From Clostridiales bacterium (GTDB taxonomy: Bacteria > Bacillota > Clostridia > Saccharofermentanales > Saccharofermentanaceae): a stretch of 64,000 nt of DNA. Within the stretch, counting starts at the first letter, position 1. Each line of letters starts with the position of its first letter. Of the stretch, positions 15,295-25,461 are shown piece by piece. Below the pieces are notes generated by a model that saw nothing but the letters and a program-made list of their open reading frames with translations, ran no database searches and was not told the DNA's origin. Both the position numbers and the translations under genes were made by a program. The stretch spans positions 1 through 64,000 of the forward strand of contig JAFWPB010000058.1 in the NCBI GenBank assembly GCA_017545245.1. Reading direction: 5' to 3'.

Positions 15295-16182
15295 CTATTT
15301 TCCGTATCTTTTTGACTTCTCAATCATTATATCTAAAAATTCACGATAGCGAGACAATCTTCCATCGCTGATCGTGCTCTCTTCTATTTTACATCCGAGT
15401 TCGCCTTTATGGCGACAATCCATAAAACGGCACTTTCCGGAGATGGCAAGAAGTTCCGGGTACCCGCCGATCACATCTTCCAGTTCAAGACCGACCTCAC
15501 CGATATCCAGCGAAGAAAAGCCGGGCGTGTCGATCAGAAATCCGCTCCGATACGGGAAAAGCTCTACATGACGTGTCGTATGCTTTCCTCGTTTCAAACG
15601 GTCACTGATGTCACCTACTTCTATATGATCCATTCCGGTAAGCTTGTGGCACAGCGTGGATTTGCCAACGCCGGACTGCCCTGCGATCCCGACGGTCCTC
15701 TCGTGGAAGATCTCTTCGATCACCTCATCAGGCAAGGTCTCTTCTTTGGAAGAAGTAAGGATACGGATACCGGCACTTTTATACTCCTCTTCCAGGACTT
15801 CGACCTTTTCAGGGTCCAGATCAGTCTTGGTAAAGAGAATGATCGGCTCAATATCCAGTTTCTTACAGATAATAATCAGCTTATCCAGAAGCTTCAGATC
15901 CGGATCCGGATCTACAACAGAGATAGCAATAACAAGAACATCGATATTCGCCACGCTCGGACGGATCAGGATATTCTTTCTCGGCATGATCTCCGAAATC
16001 GTATACGGGATATCCGGATCACCCGATTTCTCGATCTGACAGTAATCGCCAACCGTTGGCTTCATATTCCGCTTACGGAAGACGCCACGAGGCTTGGCCA
16101 ATACTTCTTCTTTATCAGGAAGAAGTATGGTGTACTCACCTCCCACGCCTTTTATGATCCTGCACTCACCGTTATGCGTCAT
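15295..16182 (-). CDS. rsgA: Small ribosomal subunit biogenesis GTPase RsgA
   Basis: RsgA is a circularly permuted GTPase that checks late 30S assembly. The order in the 295 residues is an OB fold (about 1-65), the G4 motif TKTD, then the P-loop GQSGVGKST and DTPGFSS. A C-terminal zinc motif (C..DC.H..E.GC, around residues 250-265) closes the protein, as expected for the family. The start ATG shares one base with the stop of prkC (TGATG). In Bacillus this protein is phosphorylated by PrkC, whose gene is immediately upstream here too. Confidence 0.96.
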   Translation of the reverse strand: MTHNGECRIIKGVGGEYTILLPDKEEVLAKPRGVFRKRNMKPTVGDYCQIEKSGDPDIPYTISEIMPRKNILIRPSVANIDVLVIAISVVDPDPDLKLLDKLIIICKKLDIEPIILFTKTDLDPEKVEVLEEEYKSAGIRILTSSKEETLPDEVIEEIFHERTVGIAGQSGVGKSTLCHKLTGMDHIEVGDISDRLKRGKHTTRHVELFPYRSGFLIDTPGFSSLDIGEVGLELEDVIGGYPELLAISGKCRFMDCRHKGELGCKIEESTISDGRLSRYREFLDIMIEKSKRYGK

Positions 16183-18527
16183 CAGTTCGCCCCTTCAGTG
16201 TCGATGAAGCCCTCTATCTCCGGCTCACTCGGCTTTGGTGGATCAGGCTGCTTACCCGGGTCATCGGACGGCTTCGTATCCGAAGGTTCCGTAGGCTTGG
16301 GCTCTGGTGTTGGAGTCGGCGCGGATGTCGGTTCCGGAGTCGGGGTCGGTGCAGCTGTCGGTTCCGGCGTAGGTGTCGGTGTAGCAGTCGGCTCCGGTGT
16401 AGGAGTCGGTGTAGCTGTCGGTTCCGGCGTTGGTGTTGCCGTCGCTGCCGGTGTAGGTGTTGGAGTCGGCGTGGCTGTTGCCGCCGGCGTCGGCGTTGGA
16501 GACGGCGTCGGTGTCGGTGTCGCCTCGTTCATCGCAAATACGGCTGTCAGAAGAATATCTTCTCCTGGCATCAGGAATGTATATGTCTCGGTATAACCGA
16601 CACTGGTTCCGTAAATATCTACCCATGCAACGAAGTGGAAGCCCATGCTCGGAACTGCCGAGATCGTTACCGGCGTATTAACAGGGAAAAGACCTTCACC
16701 GGAAACAGTACCATCGCCCTGTGCCTGAAGCATCAGGTTATAACCGACAACTTCCGGAGTCGGAGTCGGCGTACCACCACGATTCTTATCTTCCTGTGTA
16801 CCGACAAATACCTTGATCGCTGATTTTCTCTGCACGACTGTACTCGGAGACGGGTCTGTCAACATGACGAACAGCTGTGCCTCCGGCAGATTCTGGGCAG
16901 CAAGTTCAGGACTGATCTCGATAGTTCCCAGTACCAGATCCGCCTTATCGATCTCTTCTCTGGCCTTGTCCAGAGACATGCCGATGATGGACGGAACAGC
17001 GATTTCCGTCGACTTCTGGCTGAAGATGATCAAGATATCTCCACCAGGATTGACTGGTGTTCCAGCTTCCGGTTCAGTACGGATGACGATACCTTCTTCT
17101 TTTTCGTTATTGATTTCGGGTCGTATCGATACGTTATACCCCTCATTCCTGAGTTTGGTAAACGCCTCCGAATACTTCATTCCGGCAAAATCCGGAAGAT
17201 TTACGGCATCCGGCGCCTTACTTACGGTTAACTCAAGTATATTGACCGTACTGTTATTCCGTATCTCCATACCTTCCTGGATATTCTGCTTGATGACCAC
17301 ACCCGGAGCATAATCCGTACGGACTTCATATCCGACGATCTTATATGCCGTAAAGTGGTTATCTTCAAAGTTTTTCTGCACTTCGGCTATGGTCTTACCG
17401 ACATAATCCTGCACGACAAAGACACTGTTCGTCTCGCGCTGGACAGTCTTCTTCAAAGTATCAGCAACCAGGACAGTGATTCCGATCAGGAAACCGAATA
17501 TCAGAAGTACGATGGCAATAACGATCAGATTATCCTTCAAACGGGAATGACGTCTTGTCTTGATCGATCTTTCGATATCCTTCAGTTTTCCATAGTTCGG
17601 CTCTTGTCTGATGGAAGCCGCATTGTTGCTGGCCACCGCCTCTTTTGGAGCATCCTGGCTTGGCTCTACGATACCGTAGGAACCATTCGGATCGACCATC
17701 AAGGCATCGAGTTCGCTGACCATTTCACGGATCGACTTATAACGAAGCTTCGGATCCTTCTGCATCGCCTTCTGGATGATCGCATCGAGACCTTGCGGAA
17801 CACCCGGTACGAACGAAGAAGCATAAGGTACCGGTTCCTGCAGATGCTTCACTGCTATGGAAACAGATGTTTCTCCGTCAAAAGGAACGCGGCCTGTTAC
17901 CATTTCAAAGAGTGTTACGCCCAGAGAATAGATATCGGAACTCGGACTGACTACACCGCCTCTTGCCTGTTCCGGAGAAAAATAATGTACTGAACCCAGT
18001 GCGCCTCCGGAAGTCAATGTGATCGTATGATTCGTCGAAGCATGCGCAATACCAAAGTCTGTAACCTTAGCGATACGGTCACGTGTGATCAGAATATTAT
18101 GCGGCTTGATGTCACGATGCACGATACCGTTCTGATGCGCAGTATCGAGCGCCATACCTACCTGGATCACGATCGGAACGGCTACCTTCCAGTCCAGATG
18201 ACCATTCTGAAGGACAAGTTCTTTTACAGTAATACCTTCGACGTATTCCTGAACCATATAGCGGATGCTGCCTTCCTGGCCGACACCGAACACATGCACG
18301 ATGTTGGCATGCGAAAGCGACGAAGCTGCTTTCGCCTCTGTATCGAAACGCTTGATGAATTCCACATTGTTTGCAAATTCCGGCTTCAAGATTTTGATGG
18401 CAACATTCATACCGGACGAAAGGTCCGTTGCCAGATAAACATCGGCCATACCGCCGCTGCCGATCAACTTAATGACCCTGTATCTTCCACCTAAAATCAT
18501 GCCCTCCGGGCTCATTGTCGTACTCAT
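16182..18527 (-). CDS. prkC: Ser/Thr protein kinase with PASTA domains (PrkC/Stk1) plus an extra repeat domain and Pro-Thr tail
   Basis: The product has 781 residues. The kinase domain is residues 1-275, with GSGGMADV, Lys45, HRD at 137-139 and DFG at 157-159, all intact. A transmembrane helix spans about 333-356. Three PASTA domains lie at about 370-436, 440-505 and 507-578; these normally bind peptidoglycan fragments or lipid II. Unlike the usual PrkC, a further domain at about 595-665 follows. Its [27 protein letters not shown] and LTAVF fit the bacterial repeat (Flg_new/InlB B-repeat-like) pattern. Residues about 669-781 are a low-complexity Thr-Pro/Ala-Pro/Glu-Pro tail. The start overlaps the stop of the phosphatase gene by 4 bases (ATGA). 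The kinase and phosphatase therefore form a co-translated reversible switch for envelope and growth control. Confidence 0.96.
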   Translation of the reverse strand: MSTTMSPEGMILGGRYRVIKLIGSGGMADVYLATDLSSGMNVAIKILKPEFANNVEFIKRFDTEAKAASSLSHANIVHVFGVGQEGSIRYMVQEYVEGITVKELVLQNGHLDWKVAVPIVIQVGMALDTAHQNGIVHRDIKPHNILITRDRIAKVTDFGIAHASTNHTITLTSGGALGSVHYFSPEQARGGVVSPSSDIYSLGVTLFEMVTGRVPFDGETSVSIAVKHLQEPVPYASSFVPGVPQGLDAIIQKAMQKDPKLRYKSIREMVSELDALMVDPNGSYGIVEPSQDAPKEAVASNNAASIRQEPNYGKLKDIERSIKTRRHSRLKDNLIVIAIVLLIFGFLIGITVLVADTLKKTVQRETNSVFVVQDYVGKTIAEVQKNFEDNHFTAYKIVGYEVRTDYAPGVVIKQNIQEGMEIRNNSTVNILELTVSKAPDAVNLPDFAGMKYSEAFTKLRNEGYNVSIRPEINNEKEEGIVIRTEPEAGTPVNPGGDILIIFSQKSTEIAVPSIIGMSLDKAREEIDKADLVLGTIEISPELAAQNLPEAQLFVMLTDPSPSTVVQRKSAIKVFVGTQEDKNRGGTPTPTPEVVGYNLMLQAQGDGTVSGEGLFPVNTPVTISAVPSMGFHFVAWVDIYGTSVGYTETYTFLMPGEDILLTAVFAMNEATPTPTPSPTPTPAATATPTPTPTPAATATPTPEPTATPTPTPEPTATPTPTPEPTAAPTPTPEPTSAPTPTPEPKPTEPSDTKPSDDPGKQPDPPKPSEPEIEGFIDTEGAN

Positions 18528-19279
18528 GCTTTCTCCTTATTCTTACGAGTCTCGCATTCTGCAAGGATCATCGATATATTATCTTCTCCGCCTGCACCCA
18601 TGGCCAGGTCCAGAAGAAGCTGTGCACAGTAATCCAGATTCTTGTGTTTACGGAGCACAGCACGTATTGTTGAATCCGCTACATAGCCATAAAGGCCATC
18701 CGAACACATAAGTATAACATCTCCGTTGGCAATTTCAACCGAGAAGGTGTCCGGGCTGACATATTCATTCACGCCAAGTGATTTGAGAAGCACATTTCTC
18801 TTCGGATGTGTCCGCGCTTCTTCTTTCGTGATCATCCCTTTATCGACCATCTCCTGGACCAGGGTATGGTCAGAAGTCAAAGCACTCATGTGCTGACCAT
18901 GGAGGAGATAGATCCGGCAGTCTCCGATATGCGAAACAAAAAGCGTCTTATCGCGGATCACGGCTATCGTAAGGGTCGTACCCATACCACGGTAACGGAA
19001 ACTTCCCAGAGACTGCAGATAGACTTTTACATTCGCTTTCTCAAGAGTAAAAGACAGAAGCTTTTTCAGTTTTTCGGGGTCATCTGCCTCAAAGAGATAA
19101 TCATTTAAAGCTTGCGTGACATATTCGACAGCGGTTCTGCTTGCCAGTTCGCCGGCCGCATGACCGCCCATACCGTCTGCGATGACGAAGCATTCGTCCT
19201 TTCCTACGGTAAAAGTCGCCAGACAATCCTCATTATTTGTGCGCACCAGACCTTTGTCAGATACAGTCACAACTTTCAT
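18524..19279 (-). CDS. stp: PP2C-family Ser/Thr phosphatase (PrpC/Stp)
   Basis: It reverses phosphorylation by the adjacent kinase. The start [18 protein letters not shown] at 19279 overlaps the rlmN stop by 4 bases; the longer reading lies inside rlmN. The 251 residues contain the PPM motifs [17 protein letters not shown] (metal Asp), [23 protein letters not shown] and GGEDNISMI, so all the metal-binding aspartates appear present. Cytosolic and dependent on Mn or Mg by family. Confidence 0.96.
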   Translation of the reverse strand: MKVVTVSDKGLVRTNNEDCLATFTVGKDECFVIADGMGGHAAGELASRTAVEYVTQALNDYLFEADDPEKLKKLLSFTLEKANVKVYLQSLGSFRYRGMGTTLTIAVIRDKTLFVSHIGDCRIYLLHGQHMSALTSDHTLVQEMVDKGMITKEEARTHPKRNVLLKSLGVNEYVSPDTFSVEIANGDVILMCSDGLYGYVADSTIRAVLRKHKNLDYCAQLLLDLAMGAGGEDNISMILAECETRKNKEKA

Positions 19280-20316
19280 GTCGTCTTCTTCTCCTGCAAA
19301 CCTCTTCTTAGCTGGCCGCATGCAGCCATGATATCCGTTCCCATTTCGCGTCGGAGCGTCACCGTCATCCCGTTCTTCTCAAGGTTCTCCTGAAACGAAC
19401 GGACCGAAGCCGCTTTACTTCTTTTAAAAGGACTGCCGTCAAATTCATTGGCAGCGATCAGGTTGATATGGCAGTGTATCCCGCGAAGGACTTTTGCCAG
19501 TTCCCTGGCACACTCATATGTATCGTTCACACCGTCAAATAACGAGTATTCAAAGGTGATACGGCGGTTTGTCTTCTTCTCATATGTCCGGCACGCATCC
19601 AATACCTCTTTGATCGAATACCGATTGGCGATCGGCATCAATTCCTGACGCAAAGTATCGTTCGGAGCATGCAGAGAAACCGACAGATTCACCTGCATAT
19701 CAATCTCTGCAAATTGTAACATTTGAGGTACAAGTCCGCAAGTTGAGACCGTAATATGGCGGGCACCGAGGTTCAGTCCTGCCTCGTCATTTGCCGCATG
19801 CAGGAACCCGATGAGATTCTCATAATTGTCGAAAGGTTCGCCGATTCCCATGACGACCACGCTATGAATTCTTTCCTTGGCAAAAGCACCTGCGAGAAGT
19901 ACCTGGCCGAGCATTTCACCGGATGTCAGATTTCTTCCGAAACCGGCATGCGCCGAAGCACAGAACCGGCAGCCCATCTTGCATCCGGCCTGCGAAGAGA
20001 TACATATCGAAAGACCGGTCTTATAGCGCATCAGCACAGTTTCGATGCAATGACCGTCATACAGGCGGAATACAAACTTCTGGGTGCCATCGATCTGCGA
20101 AACGAGATGCTTTTCGATTGACATGCTTTCCACGATCAGATCTTCCGAGACTGCTTTCTTGATATCGTTTGGTACATTCGTCATCTGAGAAAGATCCAGC
20201 GTACCTTTCATCAGCCATTGATAAATCTGCTGTGCACGGAACTTCGGAAAACCCTTTTCTTTCATATAGGCTTCCCAGTCTGCCAATGTCAGATCAAACA
20301 CGAAGCGCTTTTCCAT
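19276..20316 (-). CDS. rlmN: Dual-specificity 23S rRNA A2503 / tRNA A37 C2-methyltransferase
   Basis: This radical-SAM enzyme makes 2-methyladenosine in the peptidyl transferase centre and in some tRNAs. The cluster motif CKMGCRFC lies near residue 115, and the C-terminal catalytic cysteine is in ACGQL about 12 residues before the end; both are needed for the family's mechanism. Its 346 residues are the normal length. It is coupled to rsmB by a TGATG junction, and its stop overlaps the stp start. Confidence 0.97.
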   Translation of the reverse strand: MEKRFVFDLTLADWEAYMKEKGFPKFRAQQIYQWLMKGTLDLSQMTNVPNDIKKAVSEDLIVESMSIEKHLVSQIDGTQKFVFRLYDGHCIETVLMRYKTGLSICISSQAGCKMGCRFCASAHAGFGRNLTSGEMLGQVLLAGAFAKERIHSVVVMGIGEPFDNYENLIGFLHAANDEAGLNLGARHITVSTCGLVPQMLQFAEIDMQVNLSVSLHAPNDTLRQELMPIANRYSIKEVLDACRTYEKKTNRRITFEYSLFDGVNDTYECARELAKVLRGIHCHINLIAANEFDGSPFKRSKAASVRSFQENLEKNGMTVTLRREMGTDIMAACGQLRRGLQEKKTT

Positions 20317-21692
20317 CAGTCTTTCCTCCTTAATCTGGCCATAAAGAATCCGTCAAAAGGACCCTCATCAGGAAGTAGTGTCATATAACCTTTTGCCGAC
20401 TCTTCCCTGATCCTCCCGTTGCTCTGAAGCATTTCGGAAAGGAGCTCCGTAAATGCGATCCGCTCAAATTCAGGATGAGTATCCAGGAAAGCATCGATCT
20501 GTTTTTCGTTTTCATCAGGATCGATCGTACATGTACTGTAGATCAAGGTGCCGCCTCTTTTCACACGTTCGCAGCTATTTTCGAGGATCTCTTTCTGTAC
20601 AGCGATCAAAGCCTGCATCTTCTCATATGTCATAGTAAGACGGATATCCGGTTTTCTATGCAAAAGCCCTAGTCCGCTGCACGGAACATCGCACAGCACC
20701 AGATCATACTCTTTTAGAAGTTTTTCCTTTTCTTCTTTCAGATAAGTGCAGTCATACGGCATGGTACGAATGCAGGAAAGCCCGAGTCGTTCTGCTGTCT
20801 CAGACACCATCCGTAGACGGACTTCATTGGCATCCAGTGCATCAATATGGCCGGTATTTCCCATAAGCTCTGCCATATGGGCAGTCTTTCCGCCTGGCGC
20901 ACTGCAGGTATCGAGAATATCCATTCCGGCTTGGGGACAAGCAATGTGTGCGACCAGCATGGCCGAGAGACTCTGCACGGAACAGGCGCCGGACGAATAG
21001 AGCTCCGACTCGGAGATATCGATATTTCCTTCTTTCAGGGAATATGCGTATGGCAGTACGGGAGAAGAAGAAACGGAAATCTTTTCTGCCTCCGCCTTCT
21101 TGAGGAAGTCCTTTTCGCTCGGGAAAAGGAACGTATTTCTTCGTAACGTCACGCCTGGCTCGGAAAGCATGGCTTCTAATACTGAGGAAGCCTTTTCTAA
21201 TCCAAACCACTTTACAAAACACCCGGCAATCTCGCTTTTCAGCGAATAGCGTACCGCCACATTTTTCGGATTGAGCTGGGAAAGATAGTCTTTTCCTTCT
21301 TTTGCGGCTTTTCTCAATACGGCATTGACCAGGCCCGCTGCGCCTTCATTACTGACGTTTTTGGTAAGCGCAACGATGGAATCGACGGCCGCATAGTCTT
21401 TCATACCAAAAGAATACAGCACCTGCCATGCACCCATGCGAAGACATGTTCTGACTTTACTGTCGAGCTGGGAAATGTCCTTTTTCAAATACCGGTTCAG
21501 GACTGCATCAAGCGTAAAAGAACGCGTGATCGTCCCATAAAAAAGCGCTGTCACAAAGGCCTTATCCTGGGAAGACAAGGACTTCTTTCTAAATTCCTGT
21601 TTCAATACAAGATTGGAATACGCCCCGTTTTCAAAGACTTCGTAAAGACAGCGGTATGCCGCATTTCTGGCCTCGTCACAAAAGACGCTCAT
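20316..21692 (-). CDS. rsmB: 16S rRNA (cytosine 967-C5)-methyltransferase
   Basis: The start MSVFCDEARNAAYRCLYE at 21692 overlaps the fmt stop by 4 bases (ATGA); the longer reading lies in fmt. An N-terminal NusB-like domain (about 1-140) is followed by a SAM-methylase domain with DTCSAPGGKTAHMAEL, DVPCSGLGLL (PC dyad) and YSTCTIDPDENE (second catalytic Cys). Full length at 458 residues. Confidence 0.96.
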   Translation of the reverse strand: MSVFCDEARNAAYRCLYEVFENGAYSNLVLKQEFRKKSLSSQDKAFVTALFYGTITRSFTLDAVLNRYLKKDISQLDSKVRTCLRMGAWQVLYSFGMKDYAAVDSIVALTKNVSNEGAAGLVNAVLRKAAKEGKDYLSQLNPKNVAVRYSLKSEIAGCFVKWFGLEKASSVLEAMLSEPGVTLRRNTFLFPSEKDFLKKAEAEKISVSSSPVLPYAYSLKEGNIDISESELYSSGACSVQSLSAMLVAHIACPQAGMDILDTCSAPGGKTAHMAELMGNTGHIDALDANEVRLRMVSETAERLGLSCIRTMPYDCTYLKEEKEKLLKEYDLVLCDVPCSGLGLLHRKPDIRLTMTYEKMQALIAVQKEILENSCERVKRGGTLIYSTCTIDPDENEKQIDAFLDTHPEFERIAFTELLSEMLQSNGRIREESAKGYMTLLPDEGPFDGFFMARLRRKD

Positions 21693-22657
21693 GCAAGATG
21701 TTCCTCCATGCATCGACCGACCTCAAAATTATGGGCACAGTCAATGACCTTCATGCGCTTTCCGGATGCAGGCTGCACTTCAAGAAGATAGAGAGGTCTG
21801 TCCTGGCACATAACCGCCAGAACGCCCTTCTTTGCTGCCAGCACCGTACCCGGAGCAGCTTCACCGTTTGCTGCCTGATAATCCTCAAGCAGTTTTTCAC
21901 CATTGGGATCCACATAGGCATCGTAGATCTTGAGCTTTCCGCCCTTCCAGAAAGTCGAAGCACCCGGCCACTGTGAAAGTGCACGGATCTGCGCGCAGAT
22001 TTCTTTCGCCGTCTTTGTCCACGAAATCTCACCTTGTTCTTTCGTGATCGGAGGAGAAACCGTCGCCTCATCATTATTTTGGGGAACCGGCGTGATCTCA
22101 CCGGCAATATATTTCGGAAGCGTGTCGATAAGGAGCTCTGCTCCGGCTTCCGCCAGCTGCTCCATAAGTTGCGGAGTGTGAACGCGCTCATCGATCGCAA
22201 CTTCACACTTGGTCAGAATATCACCTGTATCCATTCCGACATCCATATTCATGATCGTCACACCCGTGACTTTATCAAGATTCAGGATCGCCCACTGGAC
22301 CGGAGCTGCACCACGATATTTCGGAAGCAAGGAACCATGCACATTGATGCATCCGTATTTCGGAAGATCCAGCATCTCTTTCGGCAGGATCTTTCCGTAT
22401 GCGGCCGTAATGATCATGTCCGGCTCAAAGGAAGCAATATGCTGCAAAGCCTCTTCCGTACGAAGTGAGGAAGGCTGGTATACCGGGATTCCGTTTTCTT
22501 CTGCCTTCACTTTGGCAGGCGGCGCGGTCAGGACCATCTTACGTCCGACCGGCTTGTCCGGCTGCGTTACACACAGCACGACTTCGTACTTTTCAGAAAT
22601 CAGTTTACCCAGCACAGTAGCCGCCAGTTCCGGCGTGCCCATAAAAACGATCCGCAT
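21689..22657 (-). CDS. fmt: Methionyl-tRNA formyltransferase
   Basis: It formylates initiator Met-tRNA using 10-formyl-tetrahydrofolate. The 322 residues start MRIVFMGTPELAATVL and carry the catalytic region GCINVHGSLLPKYRGAAPVQWAI and DTGDIL; a C-terminal tRNA-binding barrel follows from about 205. The gene comes 2 bases after def, which encodes the deformylase acting later on the same formyl group. Confidence 0.98.
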   Translation of the reverse strand: MRIVFMGTPELAATVLGKLISEKYEVVLCVTQPDKPVGRKMVLTAPPAKVKAEENGIPVYQPSSLRTEEALQHIASFEPDMIITAAYGKILPKEMLDLPKYGCINVHGSLLPKYRGAAPVQWAILNLDKVTGVTIMNMDVGMDTGDILTKCEVAIDERVHTPQLMEQLAEAGAELLIDTLPKYIAGEITPVPQNNDEATVSPPITKEQGEISWTKTAKEICAQIRALSQWPGASTFWKGGKLKIYDAYVDPNGEKLLEDYQAANGEAAPGTVLAAKKGVLAVMCQDRPLYLLEVQPASGKRMKVIDCAHNFEVGRCMEEHLA

Positions 22658-22659
22658 AA

Positions 22660-23154
22660 TTATGACTCCGCTTCTTCCTCGTCTTCAAAATCTTCCTCTT
22701 CTACACCTTCGACGATCTTGTCGATAAAGAGAATGCCATCGAGATGGTCATACTCATGGCAGATGCAGACAGCCAGAAGTCCCTCGGCTTCGAGATCGAA
22801 CCATTCTCCGTTACGGTCCTGTGCACGGACTTTGATTCTTGTCGGGCGTTCCACATAGCCGTTTTTACCCGGACAGGAAAGACAACCCTCTATGCCGAGC
22901 GCTGCGCCTTCTCTCTCATAGATTTCCGGATTGACAAACTCAAGTTTGCCGTTTTCATCCCCGACATCGACTACAAAAGCGCGACGCAGTATACCGACCT
23001 GGACAGCGGCAATACCAATACCACGATTTTCAAAATACATTGTTTCGGCCATATCATCCAGAAGTGTGGCCAGTTTCTGATCAAACTTTTCTACCGGACG
23101 GGAAGTTTTCCGAAGGATCGGATCACCGTCAATCACTATTTCTCGTAAAGCCAT
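22660..23154 (-). CDS. def: Peptide deformylase
   Basis: This metalloenzyme removes the formyl group from nascent proteins. Its three motifs are intact: GIGIAAVQVG, EGCLSCPG (metal Cys) and HEYDHLDG (metal His pair and catalytic Glu). In motif I the usual Leu-Ala is Ile-Ala. The 164-residue protein ends in a strongly acidic tail (VEEEDFEDEEEAES). Confidence 0.97.
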   Translation of the reverse strand: MALREIVIDGDPILRKTSRPVEKFDQKLATLLDDMAETMYFENRGIGIAAVQVGILRRAFVVDVGDENGKLEFVNPEIYEREGAALGIEGCLSCPGKNGYVERPTRIKVRAQDRNGEWFDLEAEGLLAVCICHEYDHLDGILFIDKIVEGVEEEDFEDEEEAES

Positions 23155-23190
23155 GTTTTACTCCTATAAATTGATTCATGTGAATCTATT

Positions 23191-25446
23191 TTACCACATT
23201 GTGTCTATATCTACAGATAGGGAATACCCGTATCCGGCATAAGCCTTCTGAAGTTTCATAAATCCGTCGGAAAGCAGCGCCTTATTTTTCGCCCGTACCA
23301 CGATCTGATACCGGTAGCGGTTCATGATCTTCGGCATATTCGCCGGACATGGTCCAAGTATCAGCATGTCGGTTCCAAGATCTTTTGCCATCTCACGAAG
23401 CGTGCCTGCCACCATTTCCGCCTGATTCCTGCATGCCTCCTCGTCATCGTGGGTGATCAGGATGCCTCCCAGCGCCCGAAACGGAGGATACGCCAGATCT
23501 TCACGGTAGCGGATCTCGCTTTCGAAGAACTTGTCATAGTCCTGGGCCGCCGCCATCTGGTAGATCGGCGAATCCGGACAGAACGTCTGGATGAACACAT
23601 GCCCTTCCACTTCACCTCGGCCCGCTCTTCCGCTTATCTGTGCCAGTAATTGAAAAGCTCTTTCCCTTGCCCGGTAATCACTTTGGAAAAGCACTGTATC
23701 CGCGCCCAGAATGCCGACAACCGAGACTTTTGGGAAATCATGTCCTTTTGCGATCATCTGTGTGCCGATCAGGATATCAGCTTCGTGGTTACGGAACTTC
23801 TCCAGGATCTGCGCATGCGCATGCCGGGTCGAGGTCGTATCCTGATCCATGCGAAGCACCTTCACACCGGGGAAATCTTCCGTGACCCAGTCTTCCAGTT
23901 TCTGTATGCCATCCCCACGCTCACCGATATATTCACTGCCACAGGAAGGGCACCGGTCTGGTACCGGCGTGATTTTTCCACAGTAATGGCAGATCAGGAG
24001 ACGTCTTCCTCCCAACGTCTTCGTGTGCAGCGTCATCGGGACATCGCAGTCCGGGCATTGCACCATCGAACGGCACGAATGGCAGAACACATTCCTTGCA
24101 TAGCCGCGCCGGTTCAAAAGAAGAATGACCTGCTCACCTTTCGATACGGCCTGCTTCATGGCGGTATAGAGTTTCCTGCTGAAAAGCGACTGGTTTCCTG
24201 CCTCGAGTTCCTGCTGCATGTCGATCAGTTCCACTTTCGGAAGTATCGCCCCACCGACAGCACGGTTACTCAGTTTAAGAAGCTGCATATATCCAAGTTT
24301 GGCTGCATAATACGTTTCGATCGAAGGAGTCGCCGATCCGAGAAGCAGCTTGATTCCCGCTTTTCTGGCACGATATCTTGCGACATCCCTGGCCGAATAA
24401 CGAAGCATGGTATCTGCCTTATAAGAAGCATCGTGTTCTTCGTCCATAATGATCAGCTGGAGATCACAGACCGGCGCAAATACTGCCGAGCGTGCACCCA
24501 CAACGATTCGCACCTCGCCCTTCTGGATCTTTTTCCAGGAATCGTATCTTTCTTTGGCCGTAAGCCGGCTGTGCAGAACGGCGATTTTCTCAGGGAAACG
24601 TGACTTGATCCGCGACACGGTCTGTGGCGTCAGTGAAATCTCCGGAACCAGATACAAGACACTTCCGCCCCGCTTCAAGATTTCTTCCGTAACCTGGAGA
24701 TAGACTTCGGTCTTTCCACTTCCGGTCACGCCGTAAAGAAGAAACTCTTTATTTCCTGTTGCTTTCAATATCTCGTCCACAGCGACCTGCTGTTCCGCAT
24801 TTAATGAAAGCTTCTCGGATCTGGGGCTTATTTCTTCTTGTGTCTCTTCTCCGGAACCAGCCAGCTGTTCCGCCGAAAAATGCACACTTTGAATCGTAAC
24901 AAATCCATTCTTCGCCAGTGTATCGATTGGCGATCTGGAGATGGATAACTCCTGCATCAGGTCAGCCAGCGGCATCTCTTTCACATCCATGAGCCATTGT
25001 AGAGCACGAAGCTGGGGAAGTGACGAGATCGATTCGGAATCGATCGCATCCTGCGCCTTTTCAAGAGAAACCAGGGATACCATAAGCTGGCTCCTGCCGG
25101 TCCTTTTCGTAACTAAAGCCGGCACCATCTGATGCATCGCCGAGCCATAGGTCGAAGCATAGCGCTTTGTCAGAAAGTGCAGTATCTCCAGTTGTTCGGC
25201 ATTCAGGACCGGCTCTTCTTCCACGATGGAAAGCAGGCTTTTCATGCGGAAGGATTTCCCTTCTGTTAGTTCGCTTTGTTCCTTGATTCTCAATACCAGC
25301 GACACGCACGGACGGTTTCCGTTTCCAAAAGGCACGCGGACATACTGCCCTACCCGTACCTTTCCAGTGAGTTCTTCCGGAATCAGGTAGTCGTAAGGCT
25401 TGTTCGTATTCCAAACACTTTCTCGTAATACGACTTCTGCAACCAT
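23191..25446 (-). CDS. priA: Primosomal replication restart helicase PriA
   Basis: The 751-residue SF2 helicase reloads the replisome at repaired forks. The order is an N-terminal 3'-end-binding domain, Walker A GVTGSGKTEVYL near residue 240, the Walker B box DEEHDASYK, and a double zinc site made by four CxxC pairs (CHSC, CPDC, CHYC, CPSC). The helicase motif GTQMIAKGHDFPKV, the Gln/Arg motif and a C-terminal domain follow. The start ATG has GGAGG 5 bases upstream. It lies between polC and def, as in many Firmicutes for def. Confidence 0.97.
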   Translation of the reverse strand: MVAEVVLRESVWNTNKPYDYLIPEELTGKVRVGQYVRVPFGNGNRPCVSLVLRIKEQSELTEGKSFRMKSLLSIVEEEPVLNAEQLEILHFLTKRYASTYGSAMHQMVPALVTKRTGRSQLMVSLVSLEKAQDAIDSESISSLPQLRALQWLMDVKEMPLADLMQELSISRSPIDTLAKNGFVTIQSVHFSAEQLAGSGEETQEEISPRSEKLSLNAEQQVAVDEILKATGNKEFLLYGVTGSGKTEVYLQVTEEILKRGGSVLYLVPEISLTPQTVSRIKSRFPEKIAVLHSRLTAKERYDSWKKIQKGEVRIVVGARSAVFAPVCDLQLIIMDEEHDASYKADTMLRYSARDVARYRARKAGIKLLLGSATPSIETYYAAKLGYMQLLKLSNRAVGGAILPKVELIDMQQELEAGNQSLFSRKLYTAMKQAVSKGEQVILLLNRRGYARNVFCHSCRSMVQCPDCDVPMTLHTKTLGGRRLLICHYCGKITPVPDRCPSCGSEYIGERGDGIQKLEDWVTEDFPGVKVLRMDQDTTSTRHAHAQILEKFRNHEADILIGTQMIAKGHDFPKVSVVGILGADTVLFQSDYRARERAFQLLAQISGRAGRGEVEGHVFIQTFCPDSPIYQMAAAQDYDKFFESEIRYREDLAYPPFRALGGILITHDDEEACRNQAEMVAGTLREMAKDLGTDMLILGPCPANMPKIMNRYRYQIVVRAKNKALLSDGFMKLQKAYAGYGYSLSVDIDTMW

Positions 25447-25461
25447 ATTCTTCCTCCGGGT

